Below are positions 56,201 through 64,000 of a DNA stretch of 64,000 nucleotides, one piece after another (position 1 is the first letter of the stretch; each line of letters starts with the position of its first letter). The DNA is from Cordilura impudica. Lineage: Eukaryota > Arthropoda > Insecta > Diptera > Scathophagidae. The notes beneath the pieces were generated by a model. It was not told where the DNA came from. It was given only the letters and a program-made list of their open reading frames with translations, and searched no databases. The stretch lies in NCBI GenBank assembly GCA_963682025.1, contig OY821519.1, forward strand, positions 96,065,585 to 96,129,584, read 5' to 3'. The position numbers and the translations under genes were made by a program.

Positions 56201-59200
56201 GAAACGCACATAATTGATATGAAAATAAAGATATGTGTTGGCTGCTTTTGAACAGAACATTGTGTGTTTCATGTGTGTATTTTCTGAACCTTGATTTTTT
56301 CCTTCTGGATTTCAACAACTTGTGCTTATAGCTTATTAAAGATAATAACGATTCAGACATCCATGGACACACCTTATGTCGAATATTTATTTTTTAGTTA
56401 TTATACTTGTGCTTTGAAGAGCCGCTAACGAAAGAGTATCGATTAACTGTTTTCATTGTTCAGAACAACCTCCTGAGGTAATGAAATTTAAGTTGTTATC
56501 AAGATAAGAACCAATCCTATCATTTTCCAAGTGGTATCTCTCAACAATAACAGCTTTCCGATGACTAAAGTTCATTTTGATCTCACAAAACAAAAAATTA
56601 TGATCCGTTATGGTATTCTGAATGGAATTGATGAAACAAGATGTTGTTAAATTTGTAAAAATGCAATCTATACTAGATTTAGAGGCTGGTCTCGCTATTA
56701 GTTTATGGCAGGATATTAAATTATATTAAGTAATTTAATTTTTTTTTGCATACCCTTAAGCTTGATATACTTTATCCAACGTTTGTCCAAATTTTTGAAG
56801 ACTTCCAAATAATAAAATTTCAAAACCCCCTTTTTTCAGGACTTGAAACAGTCAATAAATAATCACAGGTGTATAATTATCGTAAATGCTATGGAAAAAG
56901 AAACAATTTACACCCCCCCAATTTTGACATGGTAATGTTACTCCTATGACACTCGTTCAACTAGTGAAAGAAGACTTTTTGTGTAAAATTATACTATGAC
57001 TTGAAATAATATTCGCCATTAAGAGTTTTCTCTTTTAAAAGTAATCCATGTGGATAGATCCTCATGCTACCATACAACTAAAATCCAGGCCGATTAAATT
57101 TCATTCGCATTCTCTGCTACTAAGACTCCACGAAAAGTTTAATGAGTTGACTGTTATTTAGTCTTTCGACGAACACCAAATCCCTTTGAATTACGCTTTA
57201 AAATTTGCAAACAATCTATTCAAGATTTCCTTAGAAAAATCAACACGGACCTTTTACTGTCAAAATCCAATGAGTATTTCTTTTTTGACGACCAAATATT
57301 CATAAAATATCGAATTCATGATAGTGCAAATAATGCATAGGACTGACACAATCTCATGTACAGCATCTATTTTTAGGAACAAAACGATTTTGGAGGACCT
57401 ACACGAAAATCTATCTATCATAATAAAACAACCCTGGGTAATATAGGATATCACAATGGGCCTTTATGACCTCTGAGTGTTCTCGCCATTGCCGAGTTTA
57501 AACCACATCAATCGGAAATAAAAAATTATAATCAAGTAAGAAAATTATAGTTGGTCAGGTGCGACCTATACCATGCGTTCTGAGAAAGGGTCTTAGGTCA
57601 ACTAATTGGATAAAGAAAATTGACATAAACCAAATTTGAGTGCCATGTTATTCATTTTATAAGGGCTCTAATCGAAAAATGGACCGATCATGACCATATT
57701 TTGAAAAGTCACTTATTTTTCCCAAACACAATTTTTCCGACAATTTTAGTGGGTCTGATAGGGGTTAGATAGATGTGATCATATATTTCATATATTTTCA
57801 CCAATTTTAATAGCGTTCGTCCTGTGGACGGCAGAAGCTTATATACCTAACTTTAATCAAATTATGTTCATATTTGTGACCTGCTGTGTCATTAGAAGGT
57901 TTACATGGACATACAGCCAAACGGACAGATAGACAGATCGACTTAGAAAGTTACAAGGCCACTTTCAGATCAGTGGGCATGGTACCCTCCCATACAAAAT
58001 AAATATATGTCATGATATATATGAAATAGTATGATATCAAGAGTCTTAAAGCTTTGTGTGAATTGATTGATTATTAATGGAAGTTGTCGTGACAAAAATA
58101 GCCTGGATCGAAATAGTGTCCGCCAGATGGGTGCCGCGTTTGCTTACAATAAAACAAAAACAGTATCCTGAAGATGTTGCAATAGAGTGTTTGGCTGAGA
58201 CACTTCACAAGAGTAAAATCGTCGACTGAAATGGGAGAATCGTGTCCAAAGAAGGTGAAGACAGGCAGGCAAAGTTATGGCGTCTTTTTTCGGATACGCG
58301 TGAAATAATTTTTCTTGATTATCTTTAAAAAGCAAAAACAATCAACTGCGAGTATTATGCTAACTTATTACAGCATTTAAGTAATGAAATTAAGGAACAA
58401 TTTTCGTATTTGGCGATAAAGAAAGTGTTGTTTCATTTAGACAATGCAGTTCACACATCCACTATTGCGACGGCCAAAATCCATGAATTTAAGTTCGAAT
58501 TGTCTCATCACGCACCTTATACGCCAGATTTAGCTCCATCGGATTAATTTCTAATTCCAAACTTGAGCAATGGCTCAGTGTAAAAGATTTGCCAACAATG
58601 CAGAGATGGTGTCTGCGGTTGAAGACTATTTTCAGCTAAACTTATAAATACCTGATCAACTAAACGAGGCCGAATATGTAATTTCATTTGCTGATGATAT
58701 TATTATATATCATGCAGATAACAAAATCAAAAATATTAATTTAAGTCTTCAAAAACTCTATAATTTAGTTGAACAAAACACTGTTAACTGGAATATGAAG
58801 ATAAATGCACAAAAATGTGAAACAATCCATTTTAGACCACCAGTTGAAAATGTAATTATAACGTAAGCAAATATTGGAAACAGTTTGGATAAGGATATTG
58901 TAAAATATTTAGATATTTAACTAGACAAATTTTTATACTTTAATCGACATATTAACGAAATACGTGCAAAACCAAGAAAAGCCATTTTCTTATATGGACC
59001 ATTATTTCATTCTAAGTATTTAAAACTAAGAGTTAAAAAACAATAATGTAGCAGACCCTTATTAAACCTGTAATAACATATGGTTGTCAAATCGGGTTTA
59101 ATATATCGCCTTCATACATGGAAAAGATTAGAGTTTTTGAGAGAAAATGTTTAAGGGCATGTAAATCTTTGTGTAGATCTCCAGAAAACAACTATTTAAA

Positions 59201-62200
59201 ATATTTGTCCAATAAGAAACTGTACAATAATGGTAATGTAATCTATCTATAATATTAATAGGCAAGGCGATTTCTTGTTACGATGCTACTGTGTCAGTTT
59301 TAACAATGCTATGTGTGTGTTTTTTAAAATCGTTAACGTGTTTGTAATAAAAACGAGTTTGTCTTTTTTGTGTTCATTTGTGAATTAGCTATAATTGATT
59401 AGCATACCTTTAGGGTCTTAATTTAATGAAAAAATAAAATTTCCTAGAATTTGCACTCGAATTTCGTGGGCTGGAAGCTGCCTTTCTTACCTCTTGATTT
59501 TAACTTTTTAACCTTGCTTAAATATAAAAGCAATCTTTTTTTTAAACTTTCCATGCATTAAAAATTAATTATATATTTCTCATTTGAAACAAGAATATCC
59601 TTTACTCATTTGTTAAAAGCAATTATTATCTATCATCTTAATAATACTAGAGTTCTCGAACATGAGACGTTGTATTTTTAATGTGTAAACATCTATACGC
59701 GCATGGGGGTAAAAATCTATTTCACAATACAATCAGAAAAACAGCGTAAGACGTAAGACAAAATCGGTGTTACTTATGATTGTATTGGTCAAAAAATTAT
59801 GATATTTAATATCCTGTTTGAAAATGCAAAATCAAAAATGAAAAATAAAAAACTAAAAATGAAGAATAAAAAATTAAAAATAAAAAATTTAAAAAGGAAA
59901 AACGAAAAATAAAAAATGAAAACTTAAAAATAAAAAATGAAAAACAAGAAATTAAAAATAAAAAATGAAAAATAAAAAATTAAAAACGAAAAATGAAAAA
60001 CAAGCAAGAAATTATGATCGGTTTAGAGACACTTTCTCTTCGGTCCAACTAATTCGATATAGAAAATAAGCATAAATCAAATTTGAGTGGCATCGTTATT
60101 AATTTTTTTGACTGCAGATATGAAAAAGTTCATATCGGATGTTATTTTTATATGGGGACTAGGTCGAAATATGGACCGATTGTGACCATATTTGGTAACG
60201 TCACTTATATTTTGAAAAAATATATACAAACCAAATCTGAGAAAAATCTGTGCATTATTTTTGTTTTTTGATAAATTTAAGTGAAGATCGGGAAGCAGCT
60301 CAATATGGGGCCTATGATTAAGAATTATCCCATAGGGAATATTTTTGGACTACTGATTAGTGGATATAATAAACACATACAAACCCAATTTGACTGAGAT
60401 CTATATGATAATTTGCATCTTATGGCAATTTATGTCGATTTCATAGGGGTCATTTGTATGGGGGGCTAGGTCTGAGCATGGACCGATTCTCACTAATTTC
60501 AATAGCGTTTATCCCATGGCCGACAAAAGCTTATATACCAAACTTCATCAAAATATATTCATATTTGCGACCTGTAGTTTGATTACAAAGTTTACATGGA
60601 CGGACGGACGGACGGACATCGCTAAATCGACTTAGAGAGTGATTCTGAGTCGATCGGTATAATAAAAGATGGGTCTAGGTCAAATATTTTTTGTAGTTAC
60701 AAACAGCAGCACAAAGTCATTACACCCAAACCACATGGTGGTATAGGGTACAATGAAATATAAAAAATGAAAAACGAAAAATAAAAAATGAAAAATAAAA
60801 AAAGGAAAATAAAACTTGAAAAATTAAAAATAAAATATGAAAAACGAAAAGAAAAATAAAAAATGAAAAACAAAGACAAAAATAAAAAATTAAAAAAGGA
60901 AAAATAAAAATGAGAAATAAAAAATAAAAAATGAAAAATAAAAAATAAAAAATGAAAAATTTAAAATGAAAAATAAAAAATGAAAAATGAAAAATAAAAA
61001 ATTAAACTTTGAAAATAAAAAATGAGAAATAAAAAATGAAAAATGAAAAAATAAAAAAGAAAAATCGAAAAATAAAAAATTAAACATTTAAAATGAAAAA
61101 TAAAAAGTGAAAAATAAAAAATTAAAAATCAATAGTGAAAAATAAAAAATAAAAAATGAAAATGAAAAATGAAAAATGAAAAATGAAAAATGAAAAATGA
61201 AAAATGAAAAATGAAAAATAAATAATGAAAAATGAAAAACGAAAAATAAAAAATGGAAAATAAAATTTTAAAAATGAAAAGTAAAAAATAAAAAATGAAA
61301 AATAAAAAATGAAAAACGGAAAGAAAATTAGAAAATGAAAAACAAAAAATTATAAAAGAAAGATAAAAAATGAAAAATAAAAAATGAAAAACGAAAAATG
61401 AAAAACGAAAAATGAAAAATAAAAAATTAAAAATAAAAAATGAGAAATAAAAAATTTAAAAATGATAAATTAAAATTGAAGAATAAAAAATGAAAAATAA
61501 AAAATTAAAAAAAAAACTAAAAATAAAAAATGAAAAATGAAAAATAAAAAATTAAAAATGAAAAAAGAAAAATGAAAAAAGAAAAATAAAAAATTAAAAA
61601 TTAAAAATGAAAAATGAAAAATTAAAACTTAAAAATAAAAAATTAAAAATTAAAAATAAAAAATTAAAAAAAGAAAAATAAAAAATTAAAAACTAAAAAT
61701 AAAAAATTAAAAATAAAAAATGAAAAACTAAAAAAAAAAATGAAAAATTAATCAGTTAAAATAATAAATAATAATAAATATTTTTATATCAGCAGAGCGC
61801 CTGCACTTGATTGCTATAAGTGATACATAGATGACGTTTTCTGTTTGATTTTAAAAAAGTGCCATAAAAAAATTTTTAATTACTAGATGTTTACACATCT
61901 CTCCTGTGATTGGACTCACATGGTTTTTTTTTTTGTATTATTATTGTTATTGTTAACTAGTGTTTATTATAGTATAAATACATATTTTTTGGAAATAGTA
62001 AAGGTCTAAAAAAATATTTTACGCTATTGAATATCGCTGGAAATATTATATCGAACTAAAAGGAGGTTATGTTGAGAAATAAAGAAAATTATTCCTAAAC
62101 TTGTTTTACTTGCTGTGACAAGTCACGTTGTTCTGGGAACGTCGTCCTTGTATTATTTACTTATTTATATTAATTACAAACAAAGTAAATTTGTATACTA

Positions 62201-63938
62201 ATTTGGGTCCAGGGATAAGCCGGGTGACAAAGACCATTTGGCTGGTTTTTGCAGCGACAGACCAAAGCCTCTGGTGAGAATCGAACCCACGACCCCCGCA
62301 TGATAGGCGAACATGCTACCTACTCACCTACTGGGGCGCTTTTATTTATTTATTTACATCATTTTAATTATAATTAATATTATAACTAAGAAAAAAACAA
62401 ATTAATGCGAAATTAAATTTTATTCCTTTCTATTCCCTTCTTTTTATATTTTAGAATGGCACAATTTTTCGAAAGTTTGATGAGACATACTTAAGTAAAT
62501 TGGAATACTGCATGGTGCCTACAATGTCAAACGTTACTAATGCAACATTTTATTTAAATCCCGCGAATTGTGATTTAAGTCCGGGCTATGCCACCATGAA
62601 AATAATTAACACATATGCTATGCTTTTTTCAATACCCTTTATGGTGTTGACCATCATTGTATACCTGGCTATACCGGAGCTACGTAATCAACATGGCAAA
62701 TCTCTGGTGTGCTATTTGTTTGGTCTAATTGTCGGCTACTCCATGTTGTGTGTAAATGCATTATCAACAAAAATAGATGTCGCTGGATTGTCATGTAAAG
62801 TTATAGGTATGTATCGCTGAGAATATGACAACATTAATTGAAACAAATTACTACGACATCATTTCCGTATTAATTTGAGAGAAGGATATGCATCAGAAGA
62901 TATGAGAAAAACTAACAATTTCAAACAAAAAGTTTCGATCATATTCAAAGAAGACTGGATTAAAATTTTACTTTTTGTAGCAGAGACTCAAACTTCATCA
63001 ACAAATTTTTTTGTCCCTAAGGTAGTGAAACTAGTTATGTTAGAAAAAATTTGTTTTTCAATAGAACTGGAAATGGTGCTAGCATTTTGCAGTGAATTAA
63101 AAAAACCAACAAAGAAGTTCATTGTTTCTTCTGATGATTTAATTATTATTAACAATTAAACAATTATAATTGTTATATCTCATATCTAGGTTATACGGCG
63201 TATTATTTCTTTATGGCTGCCTTTTTCTGGTTAAGCGTTATCAGTTTTGATTTGTGGCACAATTTCCGAGGTACCCGTGGTATTAATCGGTTCCAGGAAA
63301 AGAAAAGATTTGCAATGTACTCAGTATACTCGTGGGGTGTACCAATTGTCTTTTTAATTGGCACTTGGTTTATACAAGAACGTGTTGATATACCTTACAA
63401 TTGGAAACCGGGTATTGGCGGTGGTGAATATTGTTGGATAAATAGTAAGTATCATAAGTCCACTTGCCAACTATTTAAATCCAATATATTCTCTCGTTTT
63501 TCAAGTGTTAACCTGGTCTGGTTTAATTTACTTTTTTGCCCCAATTATTGGTATTATTGTGGCAAATATTATTATGTTTGTAATGACAGCTATGAAAATC
63601 CATAAGGTCCAACGAGAAATGGCGCGTATTATGGCACGTGAGGACAGTACCAGAAGTTTACGAAATGAAAAAGACAAGTATATTGATTTAAAAAAACAAA
63701 TTTTTTCCAAAATGATTCAATTTTTCTAAATTATTTTTTTCAGATTTGGTTTATTCTTACGTCTGTTCTTGGTAATGGGCGTCACATGGTCCTTAGAAAT
63801 AGTATCCTATTTTGTGGGTGCCGATACACCTTGGTCAAAAATATTCTACGTTGCTGATATCTGTAATGCCATACAGGGCTTTTTAATATTCATGTTGTTT
63901 GTCATGAAGAAGAAGGTTAAACAATTAATCACAAATAG
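47079..63938 (+). CDS. mthl: Methuselah-like G-protein-coupled receptor (partial, 3' end beyond window)
   Basis: Exons 47079-47618, 62455-62806, 63190-63444, 63506-63677 and 63744-63938 (then donor GTGAGT) join in one frame for 504 codons, all with GT..AG junctions. ATG 47079 starts a signal peptide (LYIIILVYIFIFVPELWA). The ectodomain has ten cysteines, the number known for Methuselah (five disulphides), including RGCICRVKQCINFCCPFG, plus N-glycosylation sites NVT, NGS, NMT, NGT and NAT. Seven helices follow: two in exon 2 (INTYAMLFSIPFMVLTIIVY; SLVCYLFGLIVGYSMLC), two in exon 3, one in exon 4, two in exon 5 (LVMGVTWSLEIVSYFVG near helix 6). Methuselah receptors are plasma-membrane, secretin-like family members linked to stress response and lifespan in Drosophila; the ligand here is unknown. 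An acceptor-like TTTTTGCAG (47050) suggests a 5' UTR exon upstream. The cytoplasmic tail lies outside the window. Confidence 0.93.
48114..48440 (-). repeat. Possible Helitron 3'-end fragment and adjacent repeat
   Basis: ACTAGCTGAGTCCGGTCCGC reads on the minus strand as a hairpin-like GC block followed by CTAGT, like Helitron 3' ends. Downstream is a direct repeat containing CAGCGCCACCTA (near 48270 and 48390). Confidence 0.4.
48608..48667 (+). repeat. 5' start of a dispersed repeat next to the satellite
   Basis: CAAGTAAGAGTGTTAAATTC with hairpin TTCGGCTGTGCCGAA, the same start as at 17201-17320 (minus). The heptamer array begins directly after it. Confidence 0.65.
48668..50003. repeat. Heptamer satellite, domain 1 (TTTTTAA)n
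   Basis: About 190 nearly uniform 7-bp units with rare variants (TTTTTAG, TTATTAA, one-base indels). Confidence 0.97.
50004..51345. repeat. Heptamer satellite, domain 2 (mixed TTTTCCA / TTTTTCA / TTTTCAA)
   Basis: The 7-bp period is kept but with mixed units. Frames remain open (FHFPFSI-type peptides) and are not genes. Confidence 0.93.
51346..53240. repeat. Heptamer satellite, domain 3 (TTTTACA)n, with mixed ends
   Basis: Almost perfect 7-bp units from about 51700 to 53155. A short domain-2-like stretch lies at 51545-51670 and another at 53156-53240. The 595-codon frame (51513-53300) is the array read as FYILHFT repeats and is not a gene. Confidence 0.95.
53310..53883. mobile_element. MITE with ~19-bp inverted ends
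   Basis: ATCTCACATCACACTGAA near 53317 and its inverse near 53860, each preceded outward by a C-rich triplet. The target duplication is not clear. Non-coding. Confidence 0.6.
53884..54149. other. Spacer without gene
   Basis: Intronic AT-rich DNA; no supported feature. Confidence 0.4.
54150..54325 (-). mobile_element. mini-me-like element, partial
   Basis: Complement of the order at 10398: ACCCTCCAC/GGAGGGTATA inverted pair (54291-54322), TTTGTCATTCCGTTTGTAAC, TATATATA, GATCCTTATCACAGCTCGAG and a GTCY run at 54164-54190. Confidence 0.6.
54487..56725 (-). pseudogene. Non-LTR retrotransposon, endonuclease and reverse transcriptase remnants
   Basis: Minus strand, 5' to 3'. About 56720-56410 gives ASKSSIDCIFTNLTTSC and NTITDHNFLFCEIK, the C-terminal part of an apurinic-type endonuclease (DH motif). 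About 55740-55000 gives IPKSLGINNIENYRPISLLS, GVAGVFFDLSTAFDLVDHK, GVPQGSVLGPLLFKIFINDI and LFMFADDI (active site). 54999-54487 gives VKYLGINMNIMWENHINSMK and the thumb region. A foldback-like fragment (55830-56255) separates the endonuclease from the RT. A few shifts and stops occur. Such proteins nick DNA and prime reverse transcription of their own RNA. The 5' part including any ORF1 is missing. Confidence 0.8.
55830..56255 (-). mobile_element. Fragment of the foldback-like element
   Basis: Complement of the unique block and first repeat units of 32216-32600 (AATTATGTGCGTTTCTAAAT near 56215; AACAGGTTCGAGTTCAGTTA type units at 55845-56030). One side has a partly scrambled short tandem GACTTAAAATATAACAC. 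Confidence 0.75.
56726..57531. other. Spacer without gene
   Basis: Intronic; no recognised element. Confidence 0.4.
57532..57990 (+). repeat. Partial copy of the ~0.7-kb dispersed repeat
   Basis: CAAGTAAGAAAATTATAGTT at the start, then CAAATTTGAGTGCCATG, TTTGTGACCTG and the GACA-rich block. Internal deletions relative to 60001. Confidence 0.65.
58060..58655 (+). pseudogene. mariner transposase relic (DD34D class)
   Basis: Frames on the + strand give QAKLWRLFSDTREIIFLDYL, then NCEYYANLLQHLSNEIKE, VLFHLDNAVHTSTIATAKI and HHAPYTPDLAPSD followed by a stop. The HxDNA...PDLAPSD signature is mariner proper. One residue is missing between the two Asp blocks compared with the usual 34. The N-terminal half is lost or scrambled. 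Confidence 0.78.
58660..59236 (+). pseudogene. Non-LTR reverse transcriptase fragment
   Basis: EYVISFADDIIIYHADNKIK (active site), NWNMKINAQKCETIHFRPP, KYLDI*LDKFLYFNRHINEI, then after a shift the region around VITYGCQI. Typical palm and thumb segments of a Jockey-like LINE. Both ends are truncated. Opposite orientation to the LINE at 54487. Confidence 0.72.
59246..59480 (+). mobile_element. Internally deleted copy of the 367-bp Helitron family
   Basis: A then TCTATAATATTAATAGGC at the start and TTTCGTGGGCTGGAAGCTGC at the end. The middle lacks about 130 bp. Confidence 0.65.
59820..61752. repeat. Heptamer satellite AAAAATR/AAAAATT, interrupted
   Basis: A 7-bp period on both sides of the repeat at 60001-60755. 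The units are the complement class of the intronic array at 48668-53240. Small frames here are satellite readings. Confidence 0.9.
60001..60755 (+). repeat. ~0.7-kb dispersed repeat, best copy, inside the satellite
   Basis: AACAAGCAAGAAATTATGAT start, GAAAAAGTTCATATCGGATG, two CATATGGGG-type blocks, GGACGGACGGACGGACATCG (60598-60618), GATTCTGAGTCGATCGGTAT and the hairpin CCACATGGTGG near the 3' end. Heptamer units resume directly after it. Confidence 0.82.
62205..62345 (-). mobile_element. tRNA-derived SINE
   Basis: The minus strand starts AGCGCCCCAGTAGGTGAGTA. An A-box-like stretch AGGTGAGTAGGTAGC and a B box GGTTCGATTCTC follow at tRNA spacing, then a non-tRNA tail (GGTCTGTCGCTGCAAAAACC). 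Stem pairing is too poor for a working tRNA gene. It lies about 110 bp before exon 2 of the receptor. Confidence 0.65.
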
Positions 63939-64000
63939 GTGAGTAAAAGCTAAGCTAGTTAATTTTTAAATTTCACCAAATTGTGCCGTCTTTTTATTTT

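Larger units (their letters stand above)
59672..61936 (+). mobile_element. Minisatellite-bearing element, copy 2
   Basis: Same unique ends as 17821-20216: left GTATTTTTAATGTGTAAACA then TCTATACGCGCA; right TAGATGTTTACACATCTC, a TGTGA/TCACA hairpin and a T run. The body is a different satellite, 7-bp AAAAATG/AAAAATA/AAAAATT units, interrupted by a ~0.75-kb dispersed repeat. Confidence 0.75.
47619..62454 (+). other. First intron of the methuselah-like gene, ~14.8 kb
   Basis: Donor GAG|GTAAGT (47618/47619) and acceptor TTTTAG|AA (62454/62455) keep the frame (NIFE-NGTIFRKF). The other introns are 383, 61 and 66 bp. The intron holds the heptamer satellite, a MITE, LINE and mariner relics, dispersed repeats, the second minisatellite-bearing element and a SINE. 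Confidence 0.88.

Noticed and set aside
62205..62345. Genuine tRNA gene on the minus strand
   Set aside because: A- and B-box-like blocks are present but acceptor and anticodon stems do not pair properly and a non-tRNA tail follows; a tRNA-derived SINE fits better.
62875..63159. 94-codon frame between exons 2 and 3 of the receptor
   Set aside because: Lies in the 383-bp intron bounded by good donor and acceptor sites. No resemblance to methuselah proteins and not phase-compatible.

Overview
The window is nuclear DNA of a fly, most likely a calyptrate/muscoid dipteran. It is very AT-rich and crowded with dipteran transposable elements. The one convincing host gene is a methuselah-family GPCR with canonical GT..AG introns. 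Nothing bacterial, viral or organellar was seen.

Layout. 1-11 kb: a decayed Helitron split by a 2.3-kb palindromic TA-flanked element, a related element, small MITEs and dispersed-repeat fragments. 11.2-14.2 kb: a complete but broken piggyBac element (TTAA duplication) with a Harbinger-like MITE in its intron. 14.8-15.7 kb: a short Helitron built on a 123-bp tandem repeat. 17.8-20.2 kb: an element whose body is a 21-bp minisatellite. 21.2-24.4 kb: a Transib element with V(D)J-signal-like ends, inserted in an older dispersed repeat. 26.6-29.8 kb: a decayed element with CAC-type inverted repeats (possibly CMC/Chapaev), itself hit by a 367-bp Helitron. 30-34.3 kb: Tc1 relics around a foldback-like element with 75-bp repeat arms. 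34.4-36.7 kb: a nearly intact pogo/Tigger element. 39.5-46.9 kb: DD41D mariner-type elements, MITEs and a 5'-truncated non-LTR retrotransposon.

47.1-63.9 kb: the methuselah-like gene on the + strand. Exon 1 encodes the signal peptide and most of the ectodomain. Exons 2-5 supply the rest of the ectodomain and all seven membrane helices; the gene continues past the window. Its first intron is about 14.8 kb and holds a 4.6-kb heptamer satellite in three sequence domains, LINE and mariner relics, a MITE, a tRNA-derived SINE and a second copy of the minisatellite-bearing element with a different satellite inside.

No transposase in the window looks fully intact. The pogo copy needs only two single-base indels repaired in reading frame and the Transib copy has lost a catalytic Asp, so most mobility here would depend on enzymes encoded elsewhere. 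Nested insertions give a relative order: old dispersed repeat, then Transib; CAC-type element, then 367-bp Helitron; piggyBac, then MITE; satellite of the minisatellite element, then dispersed repeat. All family names come from reading motifs by eye, with no database search.
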